Below are positions 18,275 to 30,900 of a stretch of DNA of 64,000 nt, piece after piece. Below the pieces are notes generated by a model, which did no database searches, was not told where the DNA came from, and was given only the letters and a program-made list of their open reading frames with translations. The stretch is from NCBI RefSeq assembly GCF_001703635.1, contig NZ_LQZT01000023.1, forward strand, positions 62,001 through 126,000, read 5' to 3'. The stretch comes from Parahoeflea olei (lineage in GTDB: Bacteria; Pseudomonadota; Alphaproteobacteria; Rhizobiales; Rhizobiaceae). Made by a program: the position numbers and the translations under genes. Each line of letters starts with the position of its first letter. The first letter of the stretch is position 1.

Positions 18275-19423
18275 TCAGTCAAGAAAGAAGAGGCGGGTCT
18301 TGCGCGCCTTCAGCGGCTCGACCGTGTCCATGATGGCGCGTGCCTGCAGCGGATTGAGGCCCACGAAGACGGCGTCGAGATCGGCGGGCGCGTCCTCGGG
18401 CGCGCGCACTTCGAGGCCGTTCGACCGGGTGCCCCTGAGAAACCGGTTGCGGTCGAGAAAGCAGGCGACACGGTCTGGCCGCGTGAGCGACGACAGGATG
18501 AAATGGCCGTAGACGCCGGCGCCGTAGATGGCGATCCGCGCGTCCTCCGCTAGGCTCGCCTCCTGCTCGCCGATGCGCGCGCCTGCCCGCGACCAGAACG
18601 CCGCTAGCTGTTTGACTTCCGCCTCCGATCCGGGGATTTGGGCGGCCGTATGGGCCTGCGGCCGGGCGGCCTTGCAGGTGACGACAAAGGCTGCGGCATG
18701 CGCGCTCTCGTCGATCTCGATCCCGCTGAACCCCGCGCGTTCGAGCATGGTCGTGAGCGAGCGCCGGCTGAAATGGTTGACGTGGTCGGCGACGATGAAA
18801 TCCGCCGGGTTGGCGTGCATGTTCGGCACCAGGAAATAGAAGGTTCCACCCGGGCGCAGCAGCGCGCTGATGGCGGCCAGCGTCTCCTGCAGCGCGGGGA
18901 TGTGCTCGAGCGCATAAAACGACATCACCACGTCGAGGCTTCCGGCCCAGGCCGGGTCGGGCCGGTGGGTGGCGGTCTGCGCGGGCACCGGGAAATCGCC
19001 CCAGAAGCTGCGATACTTGTCGGTGACGTCGAACAGATAGGGGACGACATCCGGCCGCGCGGTGACGATGCGGCGCAGCGTGGCGCCCTTGGCCGAGCCG
19101 TAGTCGAGCACCTTGGGGCTGCCGGAAAGCCCGAGCTTTTCGAGCGCGACGGCCGCCTGGTGCTCCGAGCGGTAGATTTCCCGGCCGTCGCGGATCTCGT
19201 AGAGCTGGTCGTCGTCCTCGCCGCCCTCGTTGATCGAGTAGATCTCGGCGTAATAGCGCTCGAGATCGGGCAGTTCCGCGGTCTGCACGTGATCGCAGGC
19301 GCGGCAGTGGAAGATTTCCGTCTGCCCCTCGATCACCACGTTCATGGTGGTGATCGAAGAGCCTTCGCCGCCCCGGTAGACGGGCGCGGCGAGAGCGGCC
19401 CCGCAGACATTGCAGGCGCTCAT
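18275..19423 (-). CDS. Zinc-ribbon C-methyltransferase-like protein
   Basis: A 382-residue protein in three parts. The N-terminus has two CxxC pairs (CNVCGAAL and CRACDH), the zinc-binding head of sugar C-methyltransferases. The middle is a class I SAM domain (VLDYGSAKGATL, FYALEHI, GGTFYFLVPN). The C-terminal part (AIYGAGVYGHFIL, then VFVGLNPLQARAI) is a nucleotide-binding domain as in NovU/TylCIII-type enzymes. It overlaps the PhyH gene by 4 bp. In the family these methylate nucleotide sugars; here the substrate is unknown. Confidence 0.84.
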   Translation of the reverse strand: MSACNVCGAALAAPVYRGGEGSSITTMNVVIEGQTEIFHCRACDHVQTAELPDLERYYAEIYSINEGGEDDDQLYEIRDGREIYRSEHQAAVALEKLGLSGSPKVLDYGSAKGATLRRIVTARPDVVPYLFDVTDKYRSFWGDFPVPAQTATHRPDPAWAGSLDVVMSFYALEHIPALQETLAAISALLRPGGTFYFLVPNMHANPADFIVADHVNHFSRRSLTTMLERAGFSGIEIDESAHAAAFVVTCKAARPQAHTAAQIPGSEAEVKQLAAFWSRAGARIGEQEASLAEDARIAIYGAGVYGHFILSSLTRPDRVACFLDRNRFLRGTRSNGLEVRAPEDAPADLDAVFVGLNPLQARAIMDTVEPLKARKTRLFFLD

Positions 19424-20262
19424 GGCTGCGGCTCGCGCACGAAATTGTCGGGAAACACCGCTTCCACGTCGGTGCCGGCGGTGATGGCGGCTTTCCAGCC
19501 GATCTTCATGCCGACCGGATCCCGGTAGTTGAAGAACCGCCCCTGCACGGACCAGCGTGCCCGCGTCGAGCGGTTCTCGCCGGAGCCGTGGATGGTCAGG
19601 AAATCCATCAGCACCAGGTCGCCCGGCTCGGTCAGCGGCGCGATCTGCTCGTATTTCGACACGACGGCGTCCTCGTCGTGGATGCCGATCTGGTAGGCGC
19701 CCTGCTTGCCGGCATAGGTCGTGCCCCGGCTGTAGACGCAGAGCCCGTCCCTGTGCGATCGCGGCAGGATGATCACCGGCCCCATGTCCTGGCGCACGGG
19801 CACGAGCGGGGTCCAGAACACGATGCCGTCCATGCTCTGCGGCTGGAACAGGAACTCCTGGTGCCAGTGCGAGCGGAACTTGTCCTCGTTGGGATTGTCG
19901 ATGCGGATGCCGTAGGAGGCGGCGCCGATGCCGGCATGGTCGGTGTCGCGCAGCGCCTTGAACAGCGATTCCGACTTCCGGTGCGAAATCAGCCGCAGGA
20001 AGGACGGGATCTGCTTGACGAGATCGTAGATTTCGCTCGCATGCCGGCGGTCGGTCTCGAGCAGCCTGTGGTAGTCGCGGTCGAAGCTCGCCGGGTCGAA
20101 GGGGATCCGGTCGAGCGCGATGCCGTGGCGCTGAGCCACCAGCCCGATGATCTCGTAGGCATCGCGCTGGATCGGCACGATGTCTTCTTCGAGATCAAAG
20201 AAGCCCTTGATCAGGAGATAGCCTTCGGCATCGAAAAAAGCGCGGTCTTCTGCACGGATCAT
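19420..20262 (-). CDS. Phytanoyl-CoA dioxygenase (PhyH) family oxygenase
   Basis: A 280-residue Fe(II)/2-oxoglutarate-type oxygenase. Likely iron ligands are the His/Glu of SHWHQEF in the middle and the His of LTIHGSGENRS near the C-terminus, with RARWSVQGRF carrying the probable oxoglutarate-binding Arg. PhyH relatives hydroxylate lipids, amino acids and natural products. It is the first gene of a tightly packed operon with two methyltransferases, an ATP-grasp enzyme and a phosphoesterase, so it probably hydroxylates a shared intermediate. Confidence 0.84.
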   Translation of the reverse strand: MIRAEDRAFFDAEGYLLIKGFFDLEEDIVPIQRDAYEIIGLVAQRHGIALDRIPFDPASFDRDYHRLLETDRRHASEIYDLVKQIPSFLRLISHRKSESLFKALRDTDHAGIGAASYGIRIDNPNEDKFRSHWHQEFLFQPQSMDGIVFWTPLVPVRQDMGPVIILPRSHRDGLCVYSRGTTYAGKQGAYQIGIHDEDAVVSKYEQIAPLTEPGDLVLMDFLTIHGSGENRSTRARWSVQGRFFNYRDPVGMKIGWKAAITAGTDVEAVFPDNFVREPQP

Positions 20263-20319
20263 GGGACAAGGTCCAAGAGTTCACAAGGGACTATGCGGAT
20301 CCGTGTCATGCGGTCCGGC

Positions 20320-20339
20320 GCCGGGTTCCTGGACCCGGC
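20320..20339 (-). terminator. Hairpin downstream of MipA/OmpV gene
   Basis: GCCGGGT (20320-20326) and ACCCGGC (20333-20339) form a 7-bp stem with a 6-nt loop in the 200-bp gap; a second, 14-bp GC palindrome lies at 20419-20432. Neither has a T-run. They probably end the mipA-like transcript before the PhyH operon promoter. Confidence 0.4.
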
Positions 20340-20462
20340 AAGCCAAGCGGCGGCCGGGCGGCGACCCGAATCAATCGAGGCCCAGTATAGGTATCTTCGC
20401 CCCCGAACGGGAGACCCGGCCCGGTACCGGGCAAACCACCGGGCGCGGGGCCCGGATCGTCC

Positions 20463-21245
20463 TCAGAAATCGATCTGGAACCGGCGCAGCACGCCCAGCG
20501 AAAACGTGAACTGGTCCTTCGAACCCTGCGCGGTGATCGGCGAGCGGGCCGCGTCGCCGGTCAGCCGTGTCCAGCCGGCGCTGCCTTCGAGCGCCCAGGC
20601 GTCGTTGATCTGGTAGCGCATCCCGGCCTCGAGCCCTGCGCCGATCAGCCCGCCGCTGGCCCGGGTGGCGGGAAAGCGCGCTGAGGCTTCCGCCGGGCTC
20701 ACGCCGAAATAGGTGTTGGTATAGGTGCTGTCGGCGAAGGCCAGCCGCGGCCCGCCGTGGAAGGTCCACTGCTCGTGCGGGGTGACGATCAGATCGGCGC
20801 CGATTTCGCCGCGGAAGCCCTCGTGGCCGCCGAAACCGCGCCGCACTTCGCCCATCAGCCGGAACTGGCCCACCTGATAGCGCGCCGCCACGCCGAGTTC
20901 GACCGCCGCATCGATCGTGTTGAGGCCGGCGAGTTCCGGCGCATGCTTGGCCGAGCGTTCGCCGACGACGTTGAAGGCGGGGCCGAAGGACAGGCCCTCG
21001 TCGCTGCCGCCGCCGAAGGTGAGGCCGTTGGGCAGGGTCAGGCGCTTGACCCGGATCAGCGGCACCGGCGACAGGATCAGCTCGCTCGAGCCCGCATAGC
21101 GCGGGGTCACCTTGCCGGCAGCCCCGAGGTCGAAGACGATTCCCGATTGTGCTGTGCCCGTATCCTGGGCCATGGCGCCTGACGTGCCGGCCGCGGCCAC
21201 GGATGCGAAAACGAGGACGCCGGCGGCTTTCAGGTAAAGTGTCAT
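20463..21245 (-). CDS. MipA/OmpV-family outer-membrane protein
   Basis: A 260-residue protein with a signal peptide (hydrophobic stretch after MTLYLKAAG, cleavage near AMAQD) and a C-terminal Phe following alternating hydrophobic strands, typical of an outer-membrane barrel. KVTPRYAGSSE, SFGPAFN and GGLIGAGLEAGMRYQIN match the MipA/OmpV family (scaffold for peptidoglycan enzymes in E. coli, osmoregulated porin-like proteins elsewhere). The ATG at 21243-21245 gives a proper signal peptide; the longer frame to 21395 does not. Single gene; role in this organism unknown. Confidence 0.78.
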   Translation of the reverse strand: MTLYLKAAGVLVFASVAAAGTSGAMAQDTGTAQSGIVFDLGAAGKVTPRYAGSSELILSPVPLIRVKRLTLPNGLTFGGGSDEGLSFGPAFNVVGERSAKHAPELAGLNTIDAAVELGVAARYQVGQFRLMGEVRRGFGGHEGFRGEIGADLIVTPHEQWTFHGGPRLAFADSTYTNTYFGVSPAEASARFPATRASGGLIGAGLEAGMRYQINDAWALEGSAGWTRLTGDAARSPITAQGSKDQFTFSLGVLRRFQIDF

Positions 21246-21913
21246 GACGTGATCCTGATGCAATTGTCTTGGTACTGTGTGCAAACCAGCATAGCCGCTC
21301 AAGGTTAACAAGGCTGGGCACGGATAAAAACCGGACGGGTTTTCTTGCCTGCCTCCCTTTTCGGGCGCCGTTTCATGCAAATCGTCGATTAACATTTGCC
21401 CGGCGCCTGAACCCTTTCGCCGCTCTCACGGGGGAAATCGCGCCGTGTCCGGAGCGGGGGGACGGGAGGGACACGGGCAGAACCGTGGGGCGCGGCCGGA
21501 GGAGGGGCATCCATGTGATTTTACTGGTTTTGCTTGCAGATCCCGGAAAGGAACGGGATGTGCGAGGAAAAATGCCGGGGTCATCTCATCATCTTGATGT
21601 CATTGCCGAATATGTCGCGGACGCAGGTGTCGGATAATTTCGCCGGAAGGAATGATTACATGATGGGTCTGTCAATCCGGCGAGTTCTGCTTGATTCCAT
21701 TCCGCTCCGAACGCTGGCGGGAAGAAGAGTTCTCAGCTTCATTCAGGCGATTATTTGCCGACTGTTGCCGGCGGGACACAACTTTAAAGACCCTTTGACG
21801 AGAAATCCGTGCCCTTGGGGTTGCGAAGAGCCCTGAGATATGGTCCATGATTTTCCGCAGTGACTTGTTAATGAATACCCTGACCAAGAGTGCGCGTCTC
21901 CCGGAGACAACTG
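21246..21913. other. Intergenic region before the giant surface-protein gene
   Basis: About 670 bp without a convincing gene. Only short frames without family features exist. A small inverted repeat (ATCCCG at 21540-21545, CGGGAT at 21554-21559) and AT-richer patches from about 21500 are present. It is likely to hold divergent promoters for the mipA-like gene and the giant gene, but no consensus promoter is clear. Confidence 0.6.
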
Positions 21914-24900
21914 GTGTTTCATTTCAGGAAAAGCCTTTCCAATTCGTCGTGCCTGACGGCAGCGGTGGCCACGGTTTCCGCGGGCCTCATGTCCGCTGCC
22001 GATGCGAAGGACCTTTGGAAGAACCTTCGCAACGAAGGCCCGGCGCCAGCCAGGCCGGGAGCGGCGAAGCTGTCGAAGCCCGCCCCGGCGGCGCCGCTTG
22101 AAACATCTGACGCGACCTATGTGGTCGGTCAGCAGGATATCAACCACAACCTGGGCGTTCTGCTCGATCAGTCCTATGGCGCGAGCCGGCCTGCTGCGAA
22201 ACCGCACCGCTTCATTCCCGGCATCGACGGCCTGGCCGGCGACAGGAAATGGCAGCCTTTCATCGAGTTCACCATGGCGCCGGGCAGCCGCCGGTCGCTC
22301 GGCCAGGTCAACCTGTTCGCGCCGCTGGCGCAGGACGCCGATTCGCTTCTGTTCGCCGATCTGCGCGCCTCCGCCTGGACGGACGATGTGCGCGAGGGCA
22401 ATTTCGGGCTTGGCTACCGCCAGATCGTGCCCGGCGGGTTTTTCGGCACCGACGCGATCTTCGGCATTTACGGCTTCGTAGACGCGCGCCGTTCGGCCTA
22501 TGACAACACGTTCTATCAGGGAACGCTCGGCGTTGAGCTGATGACGGAGCACCTCGAGTTCCGCGCCAACGCCTATCTGCCGGACTCGAGCCAGTATGTC
22601 GTGGGCAGCGTCGGCTCGCAGGTCGTGCTCAACGGCACGAACGTCGTCTATTCCGGCAATTCGCTGGTCGAGCGTGCGCTTCCCGGCTTCGACGTCGAAG
22701 CCGGCGTCAAGATCGATTTCTCGGAAGCCGCGGTGCGGCTCAATGCCGGCTATTTCCGCTTCGAGCGCGGGAGCACGCTGGTCGAGGGGCCGCGATTCCG
22801 GGCCGAGGTGGAAATCGAGGATCCGTTCGGGCTCAAGGGCGGCAAGCTGAGCATCGGCGGGGAAATCCGCACCGACAATGTGCGCGGCACCGAGGCGAGC
22901 GGCATCGTGCGCCTACGGATGCCGATCGGCGGCCCGGACGAGACGGAGACCGCCACGCGCGAGCTGACCGGGCTCGACCGGCTGATGACCCGGCGCGTGT
23001 ACCGCGACGACGACATCGTCACGCCGGCGGTGGTCGAGCGAAATCCCAATGCCGGCCAGCCGGTGCTCGATGCCGCGACCGGTGAAAGCCTGCAGGTGTT
23101 CCACGTCGCCAACACCGCGCAGGGTGCTGCGGACTGCTCCAGCGTTTCCAATGCCTGCGATTTCGTCACCGCGCAGGGGCTGGCCGGGGCGGGCGACGCG
23201 TTCCTGCCGGTCAGCTCCGCCGGCCCGATCGCCGCGGTGTTCGCTCTCAACGCCAACCGCCAGCAGGTGATCGGCGGCGGCGACACCGGCACGGCCACAA
23301 TCATCCTGTCCGATGCCCCCACCAGCCGGCTGGTGCTGACCAGCCTCGGGGGCCGGCCGCTGATCACCAGCATCGATATCGGCCATTTCGCCGACAGCCG
23401 CATCGCCGGCGTGGCGACCGGTTCGGCCTCGGGTATCGTCGGCGACGGGATGACCGGCAACATCCGCATTTCCGATGTGCGGATGCAGAACGGCGGCCTG
23501 AGCTTCGCCAATTCATCGGCCGGCATCATCGTCTCCGACACGCAGATTTCGAGTGGCGCGGCCAACGGCATCACCCTCACCAATCTCGGCGGCAGCGCCC
23601 TGTTTGCCGATGTCGATGTGACGAGTGCCGGCGGCGACAGCCTCAGCATCGACGGCAGCACGCTCAGCGCCGGTTTCGACGCCCGGTCCTCGATCACGCA
23701 GTCGGGCGCGGGCAGGGCGGTGCGCGTGAATGGCGGTTCGGCCACCCTGGCCCATGCCGGCACGATCACCCAGAGCGGGGCGGCGACCGCGATCTCGGTC
23801 ACCAACGCCACCGGCGGCAGCGTGAGCTTCACCGGCCTGGTCACGGCCAGCACGGCGAGCGCGAACGCCGTCGTGCTGACCGCGAATGCCGGCGCGCGCA
23901 TCGCCTTCAACGGCGGGCTCGATATCGACACCACCACCGGCACGGGCTTCACCGCCACCGGCGGCGGCATCGTCTCGGTGGCGGCCACGGCGGGCGATGA
24001 AAGCATCGTTTCGAGCGCCGGCCAGGCGCTCGATTTGAACGGCGTGACCATCGACACGGGCGGGATCAGCTTCGACGCCATCACCTCGAGCGGCAGCGCG
24101 GCCGCCGGCATCAGCCTCGACGGCGTGAGCGGTGGCGCCTTCCGCGTGTCGGGAGCGACCACGGTGTCCGGCTCGGCGGGCAATGCCATCCAGCTGACAG
24201 GCAACGCCGCGAGCGTGAGCTTCGCCGGCGCCACCATGCTGACCATGACCCAGGCCGCCGCCGCCATCGATTTTTCCGGGGCGATCTCCGGGGCGGTCAG
24301 CTTCGCCGATCTCGACATCGCGCTCGCGGCCGCCAATTCGACCGGCATCGATTTTTCCGGCGCGACACTGAATGCCGCCATAAGCGCCACCGATTTCGAC
24401 CTTACTTCGACCTCGACCGTCGGCACCACCGGCGTCGATCTTTCGGGTGCGACCGGCCCCGGCACGATCCGCCTGGGCGACGTGAGCAGCGCGGGCGCCA
24501 GCGCCACGATCGCGGGCGTGGATGTGGGCGTGCGCTTCTCGGCGGCCACCAACACCACTTTCATCTTCGGTGACGGCGAGTCCGCCGTCGACAAGCTCAG
24601 TTCGATCTCCGCCACAACGGCGATTGCCGGCGGCTCGACGGTCACGCTGGGCGCCTATGATTTCAGCGACGTCAATTTCACCGGCACGCTCGATTTTGCC
24701 TCCGGGGGCGGCAACGGCCTGGTCTTCGTCGCGGCCACCGCGACCGGCGACGGGTCGGGTTCGGACGTCAACAACCGCGCCAACGTCGTCACCGCCGATG
24801 CGATCGCGACCAGCGGCATCACCTTCGTGCTGATCAATGACGGCGCGGCGATCGACGACGTCGACGGCTTCACCCTGGTCGACGGCCAGACCCTGGCCTC

Positions 24901-27900
24901 CTTCGGCAATGGCCGCACCTTCTCGTCGGGCGGGCTGGTGATTCCGGCCAATTTCACCGGCATCCAGTCCGGCACGGTGATCGTCGATCCGACCGGAAAC
25001 GGCGCGGCGGTGCTCACCCGCAGCGGCGGGGCGGGCGACACGCTAGTGGCCTCGGGCACCGTCAATCTCCAGGACTTCATCGTCGAGAACGCGGCAAGCG
25101 GTGCGGGCTTGTCGGCCACCGGCGCCACCACCATTTCCGCGACCGGGCTGACCGTGCGCAATGTCGACGGGCAGGGCATCGATCTCGACGGGCTCACCGG
25201 CGCGGGGTCGACCTTCAACCGGACAACGGTTTCGACAACCACCGGCAACGCCATCGACATCGTCAATTCCACGGTCACCTTCACCGGCGGCCTCGACATC
25301 GACACCACCAGCGGCACGGGCTTCACCGCGACCGGCGGCGCCACGGTGACGGTCATGGCCTCGGCGGGCGACGAAAGCATCATCGCGTCAGCGGGCCGGG
25401 CCGTGAACCTGAGCAGCGTGACGATCGGCGCTGGCGGCATGCACTTCGACAGCCTGACCTCGACCAACAGCGCCGGCTCCGGCATCACGCTTGCCGGGGT
25501 CAGCGGCGGCACCTTCGCGGTATCCGGCACGACGACTGTTTCCGGAGCCGCAGGCAACGCCATCGAGCTTGCCGCCAACACCGCGGCGATCGAGTTCGGT
25601 GCCACCGGGGTCACCCTTGGCGCAGGCGCTGGCAGTGCGGGCGTGGACTTTTCCGGCCTCGGTTCCGGTGCGATCAGCTTTGGCGTCACCACCATTTCGA
25701 GTGTGGGTGCGGCCGCAAACCAGACGGGGCTCGATTTCAGTGGCGCCACGCTCGGCGCTGCCGTGAACTTCACCTCGGTCGCCATCAGCGGCCCCTCCAC
25801 CTCCATCTCGTCGATCGGCGTCGACCTGACCGGCGTTCTGGGCAACCAGGCCGTCAACCTGGGCAGTCAGGCCGCGCCGGCCACGGGTCCGTCAAGCTCG
25901 ATCACCGGGCTGCACCGCGGCGTCGTGATCGATGCGGCTTCTGCCGTGCAGTTCACCTTCGGCGACGGCGAAGGCACCAGCGACCGCGGTTCGTCCATCG
26001 ATGTCAACGGCCTGGCCGGCTCCTACACGGTCGATGCCGGCAGCGGCACACTTGCCGGATCGAGTTTCGATTTCAACGACGTGACCTTCGGCGCGGGCGA
26101 TGTCGCCAATTTCCCGACCACGGCCGTTCCGGTCTTCGTGTCGACCGCGGGCGGCCTGATCACCGCCGGCACCAACAATCTCAGCCAGGACCTGACCACC
26201 ATCACCGTCGCCGCCGCCGAGGCGCTGGCCGACACCGACCAGACCTTCGTGTTCGTGGGCGATGGAACCGGCATCATCGACCTGCAGGGCGGCGGGCTCG
26301 ACGGCTTCACGCTCGACGCCGGCCAGAGCGTGATCAGCTTCAATGGCGGCAACGCGATCTCGCTCGGCGTCACCAAGCCGGCCAATATCGAGGGTGCGTT
26401 CAACATTCCGGGCACCGTGACGTCGGACGACGTGACGGTGCGCAACGACGCCGGCGGCGCCACCTCGGTGATCGCGACGGCTGCGGGCGGCAATCACACG
26501 ATTGCCAATTTCAGCATTTCGACCGGCGCCACGGGTGTTCTGATCGATGGCGCCACAGCCGCGCTCAACCTGACCAACATTGCCATCTCCGGCATTGCCG
26601 GCGCCGGCACCGGCGTTTCGGTCCTCAACGCCCAGACCGTGATCACGCTCAACAACGTGGACATCTCCGGCACCGCCACCGGCATCGACAACCAGTCGGG
26701 CGTCTCCGGAAGCGTGTCCGCGGATGCCGCGAGTTCGATCACGAACACCACGGCCTTTGCCGTCAACCTTGACCAGAACGCTTCCGGGTTCGCCTTCGCC
26801 GGCACGATTTCGGAAACCGACGGCGCGGGCGCCGGGATCCGCGTGAACCAGCATGGCGGAACCGCGGATTTCAGCGGCATGGTCACGCTCAACACGGGCA
26901 CTTCGGGCGCGGTGGCCCTGACCGCCAACACCGGCAGCGTGTCGTTCACCGGCGGGCTCGACATCGACACCACCACCGGCACCGGCTTCAGCGCCACCGG
27001 GGGAGGCTCGGTCACCGTCGCGGCGACGGCCGGAGCCGAAAGCATAACCGTCGGCGACGGTGTGGCGGTGGTCCTGAACGGTTTGACGACCGATGTCAGC
27101 TTCGACATGATCAATGTCGACAACACCGACAAGATTTCCGTCAACCTCGACAATCTCGACGGATCGTTCACGCTCAGGGGCGGCACCTTCAATACGGCTG
27201 TCACCGTATCCGTCATCACGATCGACGTTGCTCAGAACGATCTCGCGGCAACGCGCGCATTGACCCTGGATATCAGCGGCATCACGGTCACCCATGACGC
27301 CACCGCCTCGAACATCGGCGCCAATGAATTCGGGATTTACGTGAGAACGGCCGGCGACGACTCCGCCACCGTCGCGATCTCCAACTCGACCTTCCAGACC
27401 GAGGACTCCGGTATCTACATGGATGGGACGAGCGGTTTGATCACCGTGACCGACCTCTCCGACGTCACCCTTCTTGGCAGCACCGACACCTTTGACCCGA
27501 TGGCTTTCGGCAACGGCCTCACGCTCGAGCATGTGACGCTGGACAGCGATCTTTCGACTGCAGGCCTTCAGGCCGTGAATTTCGGCACCTTTTCGGCCGG
27601 AACGGCGGCACAAAAGGTCCGCGGCGGCCTCTACGTGCGGGGAGAGAGTTCCGGCACGATCAACATCGCCGATATCTCCGCCTTTACCTATCAGACGGCC
27701 TTGACGGTTGGGGGCAACCAACCTTCGCTGGTTGTCAATGTCGCGAATGGGACCATCGATGCCGGCAACGTCTCAATAGGCTCCGCAGCAGGGCAGAGCT
27801 ATGGCGATATCACCCTGTCGAGCCTTACGCTCCGGTCGAACGTTGTCACGAGCGGGCTTGCGATTTCCAATTTCAACGGGGCGTTCCGGGTCACCGGTGC

Positions 27901-30900
27901 GACCACGATCACGGCGCCGGAATTGCTGACCGATTTAGGGGGCGGCACTTATTCAAGAACCACGAGCAGGGCATTGCTGGTGACCGATTCCGCCGCCACG
28001 ATTGAATTCGGTTCGATCAGCTTTGTGGATGCGGCCAGTATCCCGACTGCCACCGGCACCGTCATCTTGTCCAATGGTGGACCGACCAACGCAATCGTGC
28101 TTGACGGCAATACCGGCAGTTTCACGGTATCGGGCGCCACCACCATCGCCAGCACGGTGGAAGATGCCATTGTCATCAGGGGCACCGCCGGCGCCGTGTC
28201 TTTCGGGCAAACCACGATCAACGCGCACCATACCCCGATCCAACCTGTGTCGATTTTCGGACCGTCGGTCGAGGCCGTCAGCGCAGGCGTCGATATCGAA
28301 GGCACGATCGGCGGCGCCATCAGTTTCTCAAGCCTCACCGTCGATTTGACCACCGACAATTCCACCGCCGTCGATCTCTCATTCGCGGTGATCAACGCCA
28401 ATGTCACGGCCGGCGATTTCGACGTCAGCACCACGAGTTCGACCGGCACCGTCGGCGTCGACCTGAGGGGAACCACCGGCACCGGAACCGTCCAGCTTGG
28501 CGACACCAACATCAATGGTGGCCCCAATGTGACGCTCGGGTCGGCAGCCAACATGCTTTCCGTGGGCGTCGAGGTCTCTGCCGCCACCAACCTGGCCTTC
28601 GTGCTCGGGGACGGCAACGGCGCCGCCGGCGACCTCGTCGCCTCCAACATGCACGCCACCCAGGCGATCAACGGCACGCTGCCGACCCTTGGCAGCTACA
28701 ATTTCCGCGACATCAACTTCAATGCCAGCGGCATCGCCAACCTGTCGGGCGGCGCGACCTATTTCGTGTTCGACGAACGCGGCACCACCGGCGCCGGCAC
28801 TTTCGCCGACCCGGGCAATGCCGCGCAGGCGGCTGCGGCCAATGTCAATGTGCTGGTGGCCGTGGACAATTCCGGCACCGCAGGCTCGACCATCGACCTG
28901 AGTGTTGCCGGCCAGGGGGCGATCAACACGCTGACGCTCGATGACAACCAGGCGCTGATCGCGCTTGCCAGCGGCGAACAGGTCGATGCGACGACGCTGG
29001 TCTCGGGGCTCACCGGCGGAGCGCCGGCAAGCTTCCTGCTCACCAATGTCGGCGGCAGTTCCACGATCACCGGCTCGGGCGTGGCGAGCGCAACCCGGCC
29101 CACCATCACCACCACCGGCGCCAACACCACCATCGCGCTGTCCGGCCGCGCCGGACTGCAGAACCTGATCCTCGCCAATGGCGGCTCCGGCGATGCCGTC
29201 AGCGCAAGTTACGCGACGGCGCAAAGCGTCATCATCCGCTCGAGCACGATCTCGGGCGGCAGCGGTGGTGACGCCATCGATATTTCCACCACGGCGGGCG
29301 CTTCCACCTTCGAGTTCGATGGACTGACGCTTCTGAGCGGGTTGCGGCTCGATGGCAGCGCCGGCGGCTCGCTCACCGGCACGGCGACGGGCACCAACAC
29401 GCTTGCGAACGCGGCCGGCATCGGCCTTTCTCTCGACACGGTCGCCATCGGCGCCGGAGGCTTCACCTTCGACAGCGTAAGCTCCACCGGCGCCGGCGAC
29501 GGCAATTCCGGCATCTTGCTGACCGATCTCACCGGCGGCGGCGGCGTCACCATCACCAGTGCCACCGTCGTCAATTCCGGTGGCGCCAGCGGCGGCCATG
29601 CCATCGACCTTGCCAATATCGGCACCACCGGCGCGCTGACCATCGCCGCTGTCGATATCGACCTGCCGGCAACGGGGGGCTCCGGTGTCCACGGCATCCG
29701 AAGCCAGGGCGGGCACACGGCGACCATCAATCTGGGCACCGGCGCGGGGGGCATCGACATCCGCGACGCCAATATCGGCATTCAGCTCCTCGGCACCGCC
29801 GGCATCGTCAATATCGGCGTGGGCGCCGGCTCCGGCGGCGTGCATATCGGCAATGCGAACCTGGCTTTCGGCATCGGCGGGGATTCCACCGGCACGATCT
29901 CGGTCGGCAACACCACCAACGCCTCCACCTTCGCCTCGACCGGCGTGGAGGCGATCTCCGTGAGTGCATCCGACGCCACCATCACCTTCACCGGAATCGA
30001 CATCAATGCCGCCGCCAGCGGCGCCGGCGGCTACGGCATCTGGGTGTTCGACAACGATGCCATCGGCTCTTTCACGCTCAACGGCGTCAACACGATCGAC
30101 AACACCGGCGAGCATGGCATCCGCATCACCAATGCCACGGCCAGCATCTCGGGCGTCACCTTCGGCGCCTCGGCCACCGGCGCCGGCGACGACATTTCCG
30201 GCTCCGGCATCCTGATCGAGAACAGCGACGGGCTGTCGCGCACCGTCACCCTTGCCGACATCACCATGGGGACCGGCGGCAATGGCGACACCGGCGATGT
30301 CGCGGGCAATGCCATCAACATCAGTGCGACCGGCGCTGGCACACTGACCGTCAACCTGAGCGGCACCAATGTGCTGCGCTCCACCGGAGCCGCGATCACC
30401 ACGCAGACGGCCTCGACCGCCAATCTCCTCAGGCTCGGGCTTTCGGGCACCACCACGGCGGAAAGCGCCACCGCCGGCGCGACCATCGCCATCAATGGCG
30501 ACAGCATCAGTTCGAGCGCCAACTCGACCGTGGTCACCGGCTTTGGCGGCGTCACCGTGATCGGCAACGGGGTCTCGGGCGGCGTGCTGCTCGACAATGT
30601 GACCTTCGACGCCAATGTCGCCAACGGCATCGGCACCAGTGCGCCGTCCGCCGATCAGGTCTCCTTCGGGACGCTGCAGATCGGCCAGTCGGGCGCCGCC
30701 CGCGTTTCCGGCAATGGCCTGAGTTTCAACAACGCCATCGGCGATGTCGACATCGCCACGCTCGACATCTTCAACACCTCGGGCACCGGCCTTTACGTCA
30801 ACACCAAGACCCCGACTGGCGGCGGTGCGACCAATTTCGAACTGACCGGCGGCGGTTCGGGAACGGTCGACACCACCAACGGCACGGCGCTGTTCCTGGA

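Noticed and set aside
21534..21836. A short frame before the giant gene starting at 21534
   Set aside because: No conserved features, no ribosome site, and composition like the surrounding non-coding DNA.
21871..22101. ATG at 21871 as the true start of the giant protein
   Set aside because: It is in another frame from the signal peptide and barrel; using it would need a frameshift near 21940 that the sequence does not demand.
22750..24645. A 631-codon antisense open frame opposite the barrel and first repeats
   Set aside because: Same reason; it lacks a plausible N-terminus or family match and overlaps a gene with clear protein features.
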